Below are positions 37,052 through 46,501 of a stretch of DNA of 64,000 nucleotides, piece by piece; the stretch's first letter is position 1; each line of letters starts with the position of its first letter. The stretch is from Gammaproteobacteria bacterium (GTDB lineage: Bacteria > Pseudomonadota > Gammaproteobacteria > Chromatiales > Chromatiaceae), in NCBI GenBank assembly GCA_020445255.1, contig JAGRGY010000016.1:62001-126000 (forward strand), in the 5' to 3' direction. Both the position numbers and the translations under genes were made by a program. The notes under the pieces were generated by a model. The model was given only the letters and a program-made list of their open reading frames with translations, searched no databases and was not told where the DNA came from.

Positions 37052-37120
37052 CCGTGGCGCGCCCCGTCCTGGCGTCGGTTTTCGTCCCGGCGCAATTGCG
37101 TTGATTATTGGACAGCGACA

Positions 37121-38305
37121 TTGAAGGTCCTCGTCTTTTCCTCGCTGTACCCGAACGCGCAGCAGCCATCGCACGGAATCTTCGTCGAGAATCGTCTGCG
37201 CCAATTGCTGGCATTTGCGCCCGAGATCGAGGCGCGTGTGATCGCGCCGGTTCCATGGTTCCCATCGCGCAACGCACGCTTCGGCGATTACGCCAAGTAT
37301 GCCGCGGTCGATGCGCGCGAGATCCGGCACGGAATCGCCATCCGCCATCCGCGCTATCCGGTGATTCCGAAGATCGGTATGCAGATCACGCCCTGGCTGA
37401 TGTATCGCGCGGTGCGCGGCGAGGTCCGGCGAGTTCGCGATGAGGGGTTCGACTTCGACCTCATCGACGCCCATTACTTCTATCCCGACGGTGTCGCTGC
37501 GATGCGCCTGGCGGAAGAGTTTCAACGACCGTTCACCGTGACCGGTCGGGGCACCGATCTGAACCTGATCCCTCGCTACCCGGGTCCGCGTCGCCGCATC
37601 GTAGAGGTCACTCAACGCGCATCGCACATGATCACGGTCGCCGCCGCCCTGAAGGGCTACCTGCGCGACATGGGTGCGGACGAAGACCGCGTTACCGTGC
37701 TGCGCAATGGTGTCGATCTCACGTTTTTTCAGCCGTCGAATGAGCGTGAGCCGCAGCGTCGGAACCTGAAATTCTCGGATCGTCCGACATTGCTTTCGGT
37801 TGGTCACCTGATCGAGCGCAAGGGCCATCATCTCGTCATCGAGGCGATGCGTGAGCTACCCGCCATGGATCTCGTCATCGCCGGTGACGGCCCCGAGGAA
37901 TCGGCGTTGCGTCAGCTCGTCGAGGACTGGCGGCTTGGTGACCGCGTTCGATTCGCCGGCCGCCTGTCGCAGGAGCGCCTGCGCGAGCACTACCAGACCG
38001 CAGACTGCCTGGTGCTGGCCTCGAGTCGCGAGGGCTGGGCCAATGTACTGCTGGAGTCCATGGCATGCGGGACACCGGTCGTCGCGACGCCGGTCGACGG
38101 CACTCCGGAAGTCGTCGCCGATCCGGCTGCCGGTCGCCTGACCGGGGATCGTACGGCCGCCGCGATCGTGTCGGCGGTAAACTCGCTGTTCTCGCAGCTG
38201 CCGGAACGCGCCGCGACGCGTGCGTATGCGGAGCGCTTCAGCTGGGACGACACGTCGCGCGGCCAGTTGGAGATCTTTCGTGCGGCGACAGCCTCGGGAC
38301 GTTGA
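37121..38305 (+). CDS. Family 4 glycosyltransferase
   Basis: 394-aa GT-B fold enzyme (GT4), retaining, cytoplasmic face. The N-terminal Rossmann start MKVLVFSSLYPNAQQPSHG begins at a TTG with a weak ribosome site. The donor-binding region VGHLIERKGHHLVIEAM and the catalytic EX7E-like stretch SSREGWANVLLESMACGTPVV are present. It lies 69 bases after secF and 103 before the second glycosyltransferase. Acceptor and sugar are not predictable; the neighbour suggests exopolysaccharide or glycan linked to PEP-CTERM sorting. Confidence 0.88.
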   Translation: MKVLVFSSLYPNAQQPSHGIFVENRLRQLLAFAPEIEARVIAPVPWFPSRNARFGDYAKYAAVDAREIRHGIAIRHPRYPVIPKIGMQITPWLMYRAVRGEVRRVRDEGFDFDLIDAHYFYPDGVAAMRLAEEFQRPFTVTGRGTDLNLIPRYPGPRRRIVEVTQRASHMITVAAALKGYLRDMGADEDRVTVLRNGVDLTFFQPSNEREPQRRNLKFSDRPTLLSVGHLIERKGHHLVIEAMRELPAMDLVIAGDGPEESALRQLVEDWRLGDRVRFAGRLSQERLREHYQTADCLVLASSREGWANVLLESMACGTPVVATPVDGTPEVVADPAAGRLTGDRTAAAIVSAVNSLFSQLPERAATRAYAERFSWDDTSRGQLEIFRAATASGR

Positions 38306-38408
38306 AAGCGGGCGGCCGCATGGATCCTGCCGCCGGTGCATCGCGTTCAAGCTGGCTTGTTGTTGCACGCTAATTTGACTTGAGCACCCAGGTACCGGCC
38401 CCATTGGC

Positions 38409-39623
38409 ATGTTGATTCTTCACGTACTCGATCATTCCATTCCGCTGCACAGCGGATATACCTTCCGCTCGCGCTCGATCTTCGAGCACCAGCGCATGCG
38501 CGGCTGGAGCACCGAGCACATCACCAGTACCAAGCATCTCGACGCGGCGCCCGATCAGCCGGATGAAGAGGATGTCGATGGCCTGCACTTCTATCGCACG
38601 CCGCGTTACAGCCGCGTGCTCGGCAAGGTGCCACTGCTCAACCAGTACGCGGTGATCCGCGACCTCGAACGGCGCCTGGCGGATGTGGCGCGGCGGGTCA
38701 GGCCGGACATCCTGCACGCGCACTCGCCAGCATTGAACGGGATCGCCGCGGTGCGTGTGGGCAGGGCGCTCGGAATCCCGGTCGGCTACGAGGTGCGAGG
38801 CTTCTGGGAGGATGCCGCGGTCAGTCACGGCACGGCACACGAGGGTGACCTGCGCTATCGCATCACGCGGGGTCTGGAGACCTGGGCGCTGCGCCGCGCC
38901 GATCACTGCTTCTGCATCTGCGAGGGGCTGCGCCAGGACATTGCCCAACGGGGGATACCGCAGGACAAGATCACCGTGATCCCGAATGCGGTCGACATTG
39001 CGAACTTCCAGCCGGTCGAGTCGGTCGACCACGGGCTGCAGCAGAGCCTGTCGCTCGAAGGCAGCAGGGTCGTCGGGTTCATCGGGTCGTTCTATTTCTA
39101 CGAAGGGCTCGAGTTGTTGCTCGACGCCGCCGCGATGATGCGCGAGTCGATGCCGGAATTGCGTGTACTGATGGTCGGCGGCGGGCCGGCCGAGGCGCAG
39201 CTCAAGGACCACGCCAAGATGCTCGGGATCGCCGATATCACGGTCTTCGCGGGCCGGGTGCCGCAGAAGCAGGTCGGTTCCTACTACAGCCTGATCGATG
39301 TCCTTGCCTATCCACGTCAGTCGATGCGCATCACCGAACTGGTGACGCCGTTGAAGCCGCTGGAGGCGATGGCGCAGAAGCGCCTGTTCGTCGCATCCGA
39401 CGTCGGCGGCCATCGCGAGCTGGTCGCGGACGGCGAGACCGGGGTGCTGCATCGAGCGGGTGACGCGGCCGACCTGGCGCGCAAGATGACGGATCTGCTG
39501 CACGATCCGCAGCGGGGCCAGGCGCTCAAGGAGGCGGGGCGGCGCTTCGTCGAATCCGTGCGCAATTGGGACGTATCCATCGCCAACTACGAGGCCGCCT
39601 ACCGCGGGATGCTCGAACGCTAG
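38409..39623 (+). CDS. Exosortase/PEP-CTERM-associated glycosyltransferase
   Basis: 404-aa GT4 enzyme. The N-terminus HVLDHSIPLHSGYTFRSRS and the later YEVRGFWEDA and EGLELLLDAA stretches match the glycosyltransferase family found with EpsH/exosortase A loci (TIGR04063-type), as I recall it. Genomes carrying it also carry PEP-CTERM proteins; one is found in this window at 62942-63763. It presumably adds a sugar to a lipid-linked precursor for extracellular polysaccharide. No exosortase gene is present here, so the association is by family only. Confidence 0.85.
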   Translation: MLILHVLDHSIPLHSGYTFRSRSIFEHQRMRGWSTEHITSTKHLDAAPDQPDEEDVDGLHFYRTPRYSRVLGKVPLLNQYAVIRDLERRLADVARRVRPDILHAHSPALNGIAAVRVGRALGIPVGYEVRGFWEDAAVSHGTAHEGDLRYRITRGLETWALRRADHCFCICEGLRQDIAQRGIPQDKITVIPNAVDIANFQPVESVDHGLQQSLSLEGSRVVGFIGSFYFYEGLELLLDAAAMMRESMPELRVLMVGGGPAEAQLKDHAKMLGIADITVFAGRVPQKQVGSYYSLIDVLAYPRQSMRITELVTPLKPLEAMAQKRLFVASDVGGHRELVADGETGVLHRAGDAADLARKMTDLLHDPQRGQALKEAGRRFVESVRNWDVSIANYEAAYRGMLER

Positions 39624-39631
39624 CCATCCTG

Positions 39632-39650
39632 CCCGGCCTGCTGGGCCGGG
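39632..39650 (+). terminator. GC hairpin after the glycosyltransferase genes
   Basis: CCCGGCC, loop TGCTG, GGCCGGG forms a strong stem 9 bases after the stop at 39623. There is no T tract, so termination would be weak or Rho-assisted. Confidence 0.35.
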
Positions 39651-39742
39651 GCTGTCAACGCTGGTCCTCTCCCGTTATCATCGCCGCTCCCAAGCCCCGC
39701 GCAGACGGGGCTGTCGACCCATCGATATCGCGGAGGAGTTAC

Positions 39743-41017
39743 ATGAAGCTCGAGACCCTGGCATTGCACGCCGGCTACGACGGCGACCCGACCACGCACG
39801 CGGCCACGACGCCGATCTACCAGACGACGTCTTACACGTTCGACAACACCCAGCATGGCGCCGACCTGTTCGACCTCAAGGTCGTCGGCAATATCTACAC
39901 CCGCATCATGAACCCGACCCAGGCGGTGCTCGAACAGCGCCTGGCCGAGATGGAGGGTGGCATTGCTTCGTTGTGCCTGGCCTCGGGCATGGCGGCAATT
40001 ACCTACGCGATCCAGTGCATCGCCGACGTCGGTTGCAACATCGTCAGCACCAGCCAGCTGTACGGAGGCACTTACAACCTGTTCGCGCACACCTTCCCGC
40101 GCCAGGGGATCCAGGTGCGGTTCGTGTCGCACGATGACTTCGCCGCTATCGAGGCCTCGATCGACGACAACACGCGGGCGCTGTTCTGCGAATCGATCGG
40201 CAACCCGGCAGGCAACGTCGTGGATATCGCGCGCTGGGCCGAGATCGCCAACCGCCGCGGGGTGCCGCTGATCGTCGACAACACGGTACCGACGCCGTAC
40301 CTGTGTCGGCCGTTCGATCTCGGCGCGCACATCGTCGTGCACTCGCTGACCAAGTACATCGGTGGCCATGGCACGAGCATCGGCGGTGCGATCGTCGATT
40401 CGGGCAAGTTCGACTGGGCCGGCAACGCCAAGCGGTTCCCGATGCTCAATGAACCCGATCCGTCGTATCACGGTGTCGTCTATACCGAGGCACTCGGGCC
40501 GGCGGCCTATATCGGCCGCTGCCGCGTGGTGCCACTACGCAATACCGGGGCCGCGATATCGCCGTTGAATGCGTTTCTGATCATGCAGGGGCTGGAAACA
40601 CTGGGCCTGCGCATGGAGCGGCATTGCGACAACGCACTGAAGGTGGCGCAGCACCTCAAGAAGCATCCAAAGGTCGAATGGGTCAGCTACGCCGGCTTGC
40701 CCGACAGCCCCTACCAGGTGCTGTGCCAGAAGATCACCGGTGGGCGGGCCTCGGGGATCCTCAGTTTCGGCATCCAGGGAGGCAAGGAGGCCGGCGCCCG
40801 CTTCATCGATGCGCTACAGATGATTCTGCGCCTGGTGAACATCGGCGACGCCAAGTCGCTGGCCTGCCATCCGGCCACGACGACCCATCGCCAGCTCGGG
40901 CCCAATGAGCTGGCCGCGGCCGGTGTCAGCGAAGACATGGTGCGGCTGTCGATCGGCATCGAGCACGTCGACGACATAATCGCAGACATCGACCAGGCGC
41001 TCGCGGCTGCCTCGTGA
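39743..41017 (+). CDS. metY: O-acetylhomoserine sulfhydrylase (Cys/Met metabolism PLP enzyme)
   Basis: 424-aa PLP enzyme that makes homocysteine directly from O-acetylhomoserine and sulfide. The start METLALHAGYDGDP-like region is preceded by a strong GGAGG site. The PLP lysine is in SLTKYIGGHG. The long MetY-type length and the ETLALHAGY start favour MetY over cystathionine synthase or methionine gamma-lyase, but related activities are possible. Upstream starts lie in non-conserved sequence. A terminator follows directly. Confidence 0.9.
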   Translation: MKLETLALHAGYDGDPTTHAATTPIYQTTSYTFDNTQHGADLFDLKVVGNIYTRIMNPTQAVLEQRLAEMEGGIASLCLASGMAAITYAIQCIADVGCNIVSTSQLYGGTYNLFAHTFPRQGIQVRFVSHDDFAAIEASIDDNTRALFCESIGNPAGNVVDIARWAEIANRRGVPLIVDNTVPTPYLCRPFDLGAHIVVHSLTKYIGGHGTSIGGAIVDSGKFDWAGNAKRFPMLNEPDPSYHGVVYTEALGPAAYIGRCRVVPLRNTGAAISPLNAFLIMQGLETLGLRMERHCDNALKVAQHLKKHPKVEWVSYAGLPDSPYQVLCQKITGGRASGILSFGIQGGKEAGARFIDALQMILRLVNIGDAKSLACHPATTTHRQLGPNELAAAGVSEDMVRLSIGIEHVDDIIADIDQALAAAS

Positions 41018-41022
41018 GCGAG

Positions 41023-41052
41023 GCTGCCCGCCCCGGTGTCGGGGCGGGCAGC
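41023..41052 (+). terminator. Strong hairpin terminator after metY
   Basis: GCTGCCCGCCCC (41023-41034), loop GGTGTC, GGGGCGGGCAGC (41041-41052) is a 12-bp perfect stem 6 bases after the metY stop, followed by GAAAACTTT. The trailing tract is poor in T, but the stem is exceptionally stable. Confidence 0.65.
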
Positions 41053-41097
41053 GAAAACTTTCGTCGTGTCCTGTGCACCCCTTTAGTGCAGATTGAC

Positions 41098-41124
41098 TAA
41101 AGTTAATGTCGTCACCGCCGCAAT
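41098..41124 (+). promoter_or_regulatory. sigma28 (FliA) flagellar promoter upstream of the Aer-like genes
   Basis: TAAAGTTA (41098-41105), exactly 11 bases, then GCCGCAAT (41117-41124) matches the sigma28 consensus TAAAGTTT-N11-GCCGATAA at 7 of 8 and 5 of 8 positions. It lies 35 bases ahead of the PAS gene start. Late flagellar and chemotaxis genes normally use such promoters, so this supports a taxis role for the two downstream genes. Confidence 0.7.
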
Positions 41125-41158
41125 CCTCCGCAAGCAACGGAGCCATTAAACGCGGCCT

Positions 41159-41677
41159 ATGAAACCCAGGATCACACCCACGGCGCATGAGCGGACCATG
41201 CGCGACCAGGACTTCATCGTCTCCAAGACCGATCCGCGCGGGCGCATCGTCTACGCCAACCGCATCTTCATGGAGTTCGCGGGCTATTCCGAGAAGGAAC
41301 TGCTGGGTACCCAGCACAATATCGTGCGTCATCCGGACATGCCGCGTTCGGTGTTCAAATTCATGTGGGAGACGCTCGAATCCGGCCGTGAGTTCTTTGG
41401 TTACGTCAAGAACATGGCAAGTGACGGTTCGTTCTACTGGGTGTTTGCCAATGTCACGCCAACGTTCGATACGCAGGGCCGGATCAAGGGCTATTACTCG
41501 GTGCGGCGCAGGCCGAATGCGGAGGCCGTGAGACAGGTTGGCCAGCTGTATGCTGACATGCTCGCCGCGGAACGCGCCGCCGGACCGAAAAATGCCATCG
41601 ACACCGCGCGCCGGATGCTGGACGACAGCCTTCGGTCGCGCAATGTGAGCTATGAAGAGTTCGTCCTGGCGTTGTGA
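41159..41677 (+). CDS. Aer-type PAS domain protein (N-terminal half of a split receptor)
   Basis: 172-aa soluble protein. One PAS domain (about 18-118) with the Aer signature NIVRHPDMP (54-62) and YWVFANVTP, the fold that binds FAD and senses redox or oxygen. A linker (about 120-172) follows that corresponds to the region before the membrane hairpin in Aer. No transmembrane or signalling domain is in this gene. It overlaps the downstream transducer gene by 26 bases, and a +1 frame change there would make one Aer-like protein. Either a genuine two-gene receptor or a frameshifted single gene. Confidence 0.85.
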   Translation: MKPRITPTAHERTMRDQDFIVSKTDPRGRIVYANRIFMEFAGYSEKELLGTQHNIVRHPDMPRSVFKFMWETLESGREFFGYVKNMASDGSFYWVFANVTPTFDTQGRIKGYYSVRRRPNAEAVRQVGQLYADMLAAERAAGPKNAIDTARRMLDDSLRSRNVSYEEFVLAL

Positions 41678-43142
41678 CGCGCGCTGTGCGCTGATCGCTG
41701 CCATCGCGGTGGGCGTGATGGGCGGCCTCTACGCGTTTGCACGTCACGGCTTCGACCCGGCGCCCATGGTCCTGCTGCTGGCATGCGTGCCGATTGCACT
41801 GCTGGGCTGGCGGGGATGGGCGCGCGACCGCGTTGTGTTCGAGCAGATCCGCCAGCTGGGCGAGGCCACCCGCAAAGGTGACGCCGACTTCCGTGTCACC
41901 GGCATCGACGTTGGGCACCCACTCGCTGACGCACTGTGGAATCTCAATGAGGGCCGCGACCAGATCGAGGCGTTTTTCCGCGAAGTGGACACCATGTTTG
42001 GCTATGTCGAGCAGGAGCGCTTTTTCCGACATGCACTGAGCAGCGGTTTGTGCGGGCAATACGGGGCGGTGATGGAGCGCATCAACCACTCGGTCACCGT
42101 GATGGAGGACGCATCGCAGCGCCGGCGTGTTGACGGTTTCCTCGCCCAGGTCGCCGATCTCAAGACGCGCAACCTGCTCAGCAACCTGCTGGGTTCGCAG
42201 CGCGACCTGGCCGAGATCACGCAGCAGATGACCACGGTTGTGTCGAATACCCAGGAGTCGGTCGATATCGCAACGAGCGGCCGACGTTCGATCGACCGCG
42301 TGATTGAGAACCTCAACGTGCTGCTGCCCAAAATGATGGGCGTGCGCGATACCGCGGACAGCCTGGGCACGCAGGGGGACGAGGTGCGCGCGATCCTCGA
42401 GATGATTACGGGAATCGCCGAGCAGACCAATCTGCTGGCGCTGAATGCCGCGATCGAGGCCGCGCGCGCCGGCGAGCAGGGACGCGGTTTCGCCGTGGTG
42501 GCCGACGAGGTGAAAAAGCTCGCGGAGCGAACCAAGGTCGCTGCGAAACAGGTGGACAGCGTGATCGACGGATTTCTCACGTCGACCGGGCAGGTCAACC
42601 AGGAGGCCACGGCAATGGCCGAACTGGCCGACGAGTCGCAGGTCATAGTTCAGGCATTCGCGAGCGATTTCTCGACCTTCTACAACAACGCGCTCGAGAC
42701 GCATGCCTCGGTCGAGCACACCAAGGCGATCAGCGAGTCGTCGCTGAGTAAGGTCGACCACATGATCTACATTCAGCACGCGTACCGCGTGCTCGACACC
42801 GACGCCGGATCGGACTCATGGGATCGTGTCGGGGTCGGTCCCGGAGAATGCCGATTCGGGCGTTGGTACGCGGAAGGCGGCGGCAAGCACGGTTTCGCGC
42901 ACCTGCCTTCGTATCCGAAGATCGACAAACCGCACCGCGCGGTACACGACAACGTCCACCGGATCATGCACCTGGTTGATTCGGATTGGCGCAACCTGGG
43001 ATCGGTCCAACAGCAGATCCTGGAGGCCTACGAGGTGGTCGAGGGCAGCAGCCACGAGCTGATGGGGCTGCTCAGCGGACTGGCGGGCGAGAAGCAGCGC
43101 TACGAAAGCCCCGCCGACCGCGGCGACGTCGAACTGTTCTGA
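41652..43142 (+). CDS. Chemotaxis transducer with membrane hairpin and CZB domain
   Basis: 496-aa methyl-accepting chemotaxis-type protein. A membrane hairpin (about 12-27 and 37-53) with only a short turn between, like the Aer anchor, is followed by a HAMP-like linker and the signalling domain. Its hairpin tip is [31 protein letters not shown] (given in parts; residues 257-286). After that comes a C-terminal zinc-binding CZB domain with His370, Cys400 in [12 protein letters not shown], His428 and His432. CZB domains bind zinc and sense hypochlorous acid or redox state. It overlaps the PAS gene. It probably relays PAS/FAD redox state to CheA. Confidence 0.9.
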   Translation: MKSSSWRCDARCALIAAIAVGVMGGLYAFARHGFDPAPMVLLLACVPIALLGWRGWARDRVVFEQIRQLGEATRKGDADFRVTGIDVGHPLADALWNLNEGRDQIEAFFREVDTMFGYVEQERFFRHALSSGLCGQYGAVMERINHSVTVMEDASQRRRVDGFLAQVADLKTRNLLSNLLGSQRDLAEITQQMTTVVSNTQESVDIATSGRRSIDRVIENLNVLLPKMMGVRDTADSLGTQGDEVRAILEMITGIAEQTNLLALNAAIEAARAGEQGRGFAVVADEVKKLAERTKVAAKQVDSVIDGFLTSTGQVNQEATAMAELADESQVIVQAFASDFSTFYNNALETHASVEHTKAISESSLSKVDHMIYIQHAYRVLDTDAGSDSWDRVGVGPGECRFGRWYAEGGGKHGFAHLPSYPKIDKPHRAVHDNVHRIMHLVDSDWRNLGSVQQQILEAYEVVEGSSHELMGLLSGLAGEKQRYESPADRGDVELF

Positions 43143-43151
43143 TGCGTCGTC

Positions 43152-43391
43152 TCAGTCGGCCGATTCACTGAGCCGACGTACCAGCCAGCCGCGAAAGAAC
43201 GGGTTGTCGAGTTCGGCAAACAGCCGTGCCTGCTGCAGCCAGGCATGCAGCTCGTCCGGACCGTCGGCGGGACGCCCATGCTGCGAGAAGAAGCAGTCGA
43301 GATAGAACTCCCCCTGCAGCTGTCGCCATCGCTCCTCGTCGATCGCGTCGGGCATACGGTTGGGGAAGGGCAGAACATTGTCGTCGGGCAT
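43152..43391 (-). CDS. Small acidic hypothetical protein
   Basis: 79-aa soluble protein with no membrane span. It begins MPDDNVLPFPNRMPDAI at an ATG with a GGAG site and has charged, aromatic-rich helices (GEFYLDCFFSQHG, FFRGWLVRRL). A longer open frame upstream lacks conserved character. It is convergent with the transducer gene (9 bases apart) and lies downstream of the HerA-like gene on its strand, possibly unrelated. No function assigned. Confidence 0.55.
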   Translation of the reverse strand: MPDDNVLPFPNRMPDAIDEERWRQLQGEFYLDCFFSQHGRPADGPDELHAWLQQARLFAELDNPFFRGWLVRRLSESAD

Positions 43392-43504
43392 CGGGACTCC
43401 GTTGATGCGCGTCAGTAAGCGGTGCATCGACCTTACCAGTGTGCGGTGGCAGGTTCCAATGGCCGTGCCTCGCGGCGCGCATTGCGCGCCGGCGCGTCGT
43501 GCCC

Positions 43505-45187
43505 TCAGCGTTGCTGGCGCCACCATCGGTCGACGATGGCCGCAACGTCGAGATCGTCGGGTCCGGTGCGCCAGCTGTCGGCGACCGGGGCGTCGCTGCT
43601 GTCGGGTGCGGGGTCGGGCGGATACAGGCGGAAGCGTGTCGGTATCGGTATTGCCTCACCGACCGTCAGTGCCTCGCCACGCCGCAGCGTGGTCAGCACG
43701 TCGGCCAGGTCCTGTTCGCCCTCGGGCATCAGTTTGCGGATGTACTCCTGGTCCTGCGGGTTGGTCGTGCGCAGGCAGATGAAGTTGCTGCACTGCGACA
43801 GCACCGTTTCCGACAGTTCGGTCGGGCGCTGACTGACGACGCACAGACCGACCCCGTATTTGCGTCCTTCCTTGGCGATGCGCTCCATCGCCCGCCGGCT
43901 GCCCTGATGCTGCAGGTCGGACTCACGCGGGATGTACTGGTGCGCCTCCTCGCAGACCAGCAGTATCGGGAATTCGCGTCGCTGTGGATTCCAGTAGTTG
44001 AATTCGAAGGCGAGTCGGCCGATCTGCGACGATACCGTGGGACGGACATCGTGCGGCACCGGGCTCAGATCGATGACCGTGATCTGCCGTTTCGGGTTAC
44101 CGAGGCCGATGAAATCGCGCAGCAGTTCCTCGAGGTCGTGCGACTTGACGCGCTTCTTCGGGCGGAACAGAAAATCGTAGCGCGAGTCGTTGAACATCGC
44201 CTGGAAGCGCACCAGGAACTCGTCGAACGCCCCGAACAGTGGGCCCTTGGTCTTGCCGAAGTCGAACTGCTGTTCATTGGCCTGTTTGAAGTGCATGTAC
44301 AGCTCTTTCAGGCCGAAATATACCGGCGAGTCGACCGAAAGGCGGTCGATGCCGAGTTCCTGGTTGCCCTTCTTGCGCAATGCATGCAGCACCTCGCGCA
44401 TGAACGAGATCTGCAGCGAGGCATTCGGATCCGAACGGTCGATCAGCAGATCGACCAGCTCCGCATAGGTCAACAGCCAGTAGGGGATCTCCAGGCTGCG
44501 CGCATCGACGTGGCGGACCATGTCGCCGGGAAACGCGCTGTGAAACCGCCCGGCCGAGTCGCGCCAGCCGTATTCGCCATGCAGGTCCAGTAGCACGATA
44601 TGCGCCTTCGGCATCAGCTTGACCGTGCGCTGCAGCAGGCTGCTGACGGCCCAGGACTTGCCCGAACCGGACTGACCGAGGATCGCCAGGTGGCGGTTGA
44701 ACAACAGGTTCGGATCCACGAACACGCGCAGCTCGCTACGCTGGCTCAGGCGGCCCAGGTGAAGGCCGAAACGGCGCACGGTGTCGAACATGGCATCGAG
44801 CTGGCCGCTTTCCGCGATGTAGACCGGTGTCCCGAGTGGGGGGTAGCGCCCGACGCCGCGAAAGAACTGCCCGTCGCTGGTCACTTCGCCGAGTGGCAGC
44901 AGTCGCATCTGGTGGCTCATTTCGCCGGCGATCGGTTCCTCCCAGACCCTTATCACCTGGCACAACACCTGCTCTTGCGCGCCGCGGGCGATCACGTAGG
45001 CGCCGACCTGACCGACCGCGATCCGCTCGACGCCGAGCTGGCGATACGGCGCATAGTCGTCGCCGCGTTCTCCGATGCGGGCGATGAAGCGTTCGCCCGA
45101 AACGTCGATCAGGGTGCCGAGCAGGCCGGGCTCGTGGTCGTGCATCACAACGGGGGTCTCGCGGCAGAAAGGGTTCAACAGCTGCAT
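43505..45187 (-). CDS. HerA-like ATPase (DUF87 domain)
   Basis: 560-aa FtsK/HerA-superfamily ATPase. An N-terminal HAS-barrel-like beta region (about 1-115) precedes the motor. Walker A is GQSGSGKS (171-178); Walker B is ILLVCEEAHQ (about 408-417), followed by a long lid and an Arg-rich C-terminus (SQRPTELSE). Archaeal HerA works with NurA in DNA end resection, but bacterial homologues are often orphan or paired with nucleases in defence systems. No nurA or nuclease neighbour is seen here, so the role is open. Confidence 0.85.
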   Translation of the reverse strand: MQLLNPFCRETPVVMHDHEPGLLGTLIDVSGERFIARIGERGDDYAPYRQLGVERIAVGQVGAYVIARGAQEQVLCQVIRVWEEPIAGEMSHQMRLLPLGEVTSDGQFFRGVGRYPPLGTPVYIAESGQLDAMFDTVRRFGLHLGRLSQRSELRVFVDPNLLFNRHLAILGQSGSGKSWAVSSLLQRTVKLMPKAHIVLLDLHGEYGWRDSAGRFHSAFPGDMVRHVDARSLEIPYWLLTYAELVDLLIDRSDPNASLQISFMREVLHALRKKGNQELGIDRLSVDSPVYFGLKELYMHFKQANEQQFDFGKTKGPLFGAFDEFLVRFQAMFNDSRYDFLFRPKKRVKSHDLEELLRDFIGLGNPKRQITVIDLSPVPHDVRPTVSSQIGRLAFEFNYWNPQRREFPILLVCEEAHQYIPRESDLQHQGSRRAMERIAKEGRKYGVGLCVVSQRPTELSETVLSQCSNFICLRTTNPQDQEYIRKLMPEGEQDLADVLTTLRRGEALTVGEAIPIPTRFRLYPPDPAPDSSDAPVADSWRTGPDDLDVAAIVDRWWRQQR

Positions 45188-45352
45188 TTCGGGTGTCCAC
45201 CGTGCGCGGTCAGGTGCGGGCGGGCGGACATTCTGCGTAAGGATAGCGAGCGGCCCGCCAATACCCAAGCGGCAGGGCGGAATTGTGTGTCTGACATCTC
45301 GACCCCGGCGACTTAGAATATCGCCCCAGCAAGGTTCTGCCGAGGTCTCCGC

Positions 45353-46480
45353 ATGTCACGAGTCACCGTCGTAGGTGCCGGGTTTGCCGCGCTCACCGCC
45401 GTCCGCACATTGCGTGCCGCCGATGCATCGGTGCAGATCGACCTGGTCGCGCCAAAACCGGAGTTCGTCTACTACCCGGGCACGATCTGGATCCCCACCG
45501 GTCTGCGCCAACCGGCGGATCTGGTGGTGCCGCTGGACAACTTCTTCCGGCGCATGAACGTGAACTACCACCAGGCCTCGGCGCAGGGGCTGCGCGACGG
45601 AGGTCGTGTCGTGATCACCGACCAGGGCGAGTTGGGCAACGACGGTCTGATCATCGCCTGCGGCGGTCGCTTTATTCGCAAACTGCCCGGTATCGAGCAC
45701 TCGTTCCTGCCCTGCGGCGGTGTCGAGGTCACGGCGCAGATCCGCGACCGTCTCGCGCAGCTCGAGGGTGGAACGCTCGCCTTCGGTTTTTCCGGCAACC
45801 CGAACGAGCCTTCTGCGATGCGCGGTGGCCCGGTGTTCGAGTTCCTGTTCGGCATCGAGTCGTGGCTGCGCAGGAACGGTCGTCGTGACGGATTCCGGAT
45901 CGTGTTCTTCACGCCGGCCGAAAAACCGGGGCAGCGCCTCGGCCCGAAGGCGGTCGAGGGCCTGATGCGGGAGATGTCGAAGCGCGGCATCGAGACCCAT
46001 CTCGGTCACAAGCTGAAGCAGTTCGAGGCGGACAAGGTCGTGACCGAGGGCGGCGAGTTCGCCGCCGACATGATTTTGTTCATGCCGGGCATGACCGGCA
46101 ACCAGTGGTTCGACGACACCGAGTTGCCGCGTTCACCGGGCGGCATGATCAAGGCGGACCAGTACTGTCAGGTGGAGGGCTGGGACAAGGTCTACGTCGC
46201 CGGCGACTCCGGCAGTTTCCCCGGCCCGGAGTGGCTTCCCAAGCAGGCCCACATGGCCGATCTGCAGGCTGCCGCGGCGGTCAACAACCTGATGGACGCG
46301 TTCGCGGGCAGGGCGGCGAGCCACACGTTCCGGGCCGAGCTGGTGTGCATCGTCGACACGCGCTCGAGCGGCATGCTGGTCGCGCGCACGGCGAAGCGCA
46401 ATATCGTGCTGCCGTCGTTCATCGGCTTTCACTGGGCCAAGCGCCTGTTCGAGTGGAACTACCTGCGCCAGTATCGGTAG
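45353..46480 (+). CDS. Sulfide:quinone oxidoreductase-like FAD-dependent oxidoreductase
   Basis: 375-aa flavoprotein with the N-terminal dinucleotide fold VVGAGFAALTAVRTL. A second conserved segment is YVAGDSGSFPGPEWLPKQAHMADLQ near 280-300 (given here as the AGDSG and QAHMAD parts). The layout resembles SQR/NDH-2-type membrane flavoproteins. Four Cys are present, but their positions do not let me confirm the three SQR catalytic cysteines. The C-terminus ends in aromatic residues (FHWAKRLFEWNYLRQYR), a possible membrane anchor. It converges with the TauE/SafE gene. Sulfide oxidation is a reasonable but unproven role. Confidence 0.75.
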   Translation: MSRVTVVGAGFAALTAVRTLRAADASVQIDLVAPKPEFVYYPGTIWIPTGLRQPADLVVPLDNFFRRMNVNYHQASAQGLRDGGRVVITDQGELGNDGLIIACGGRFIRKLPGIEHSFLPCGGVEVTAQIRDRLAQLEGGTLAFGFSGNPNEPSAMRGGPVFEFLFGIESWLRRNGRRDGFRIVFFTPAEKPGQRLGPKAVEGLMREMSKRGIETHLGHKLKQFEADKVVTEGGEFAADMILFMPGMTGNQWFDDTELPRSPGGMIKADQYCQVEGWDKVYVAGDSGSFPGPEWLPKQAHMADLQAAAAVNNLMDAFAGRAASHTFRAELVCIVDTRSSGMLVARTAKRNIVLPSFIGFHWAKRLFEWNYLRQYR

Positions 46481-46501
46481 CGGGTTCGCTTCTCGAGAAC
46501 A

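Noticed and set aside
36053..37831. 592-aa minus-strand open frame opposite secF and a glycosyltransferase
   Set aside because: Composition is that of a GC-rich antisense frame (Arg, His, Asp, Gln), with no motif, and it covers secure genes on the other strand.
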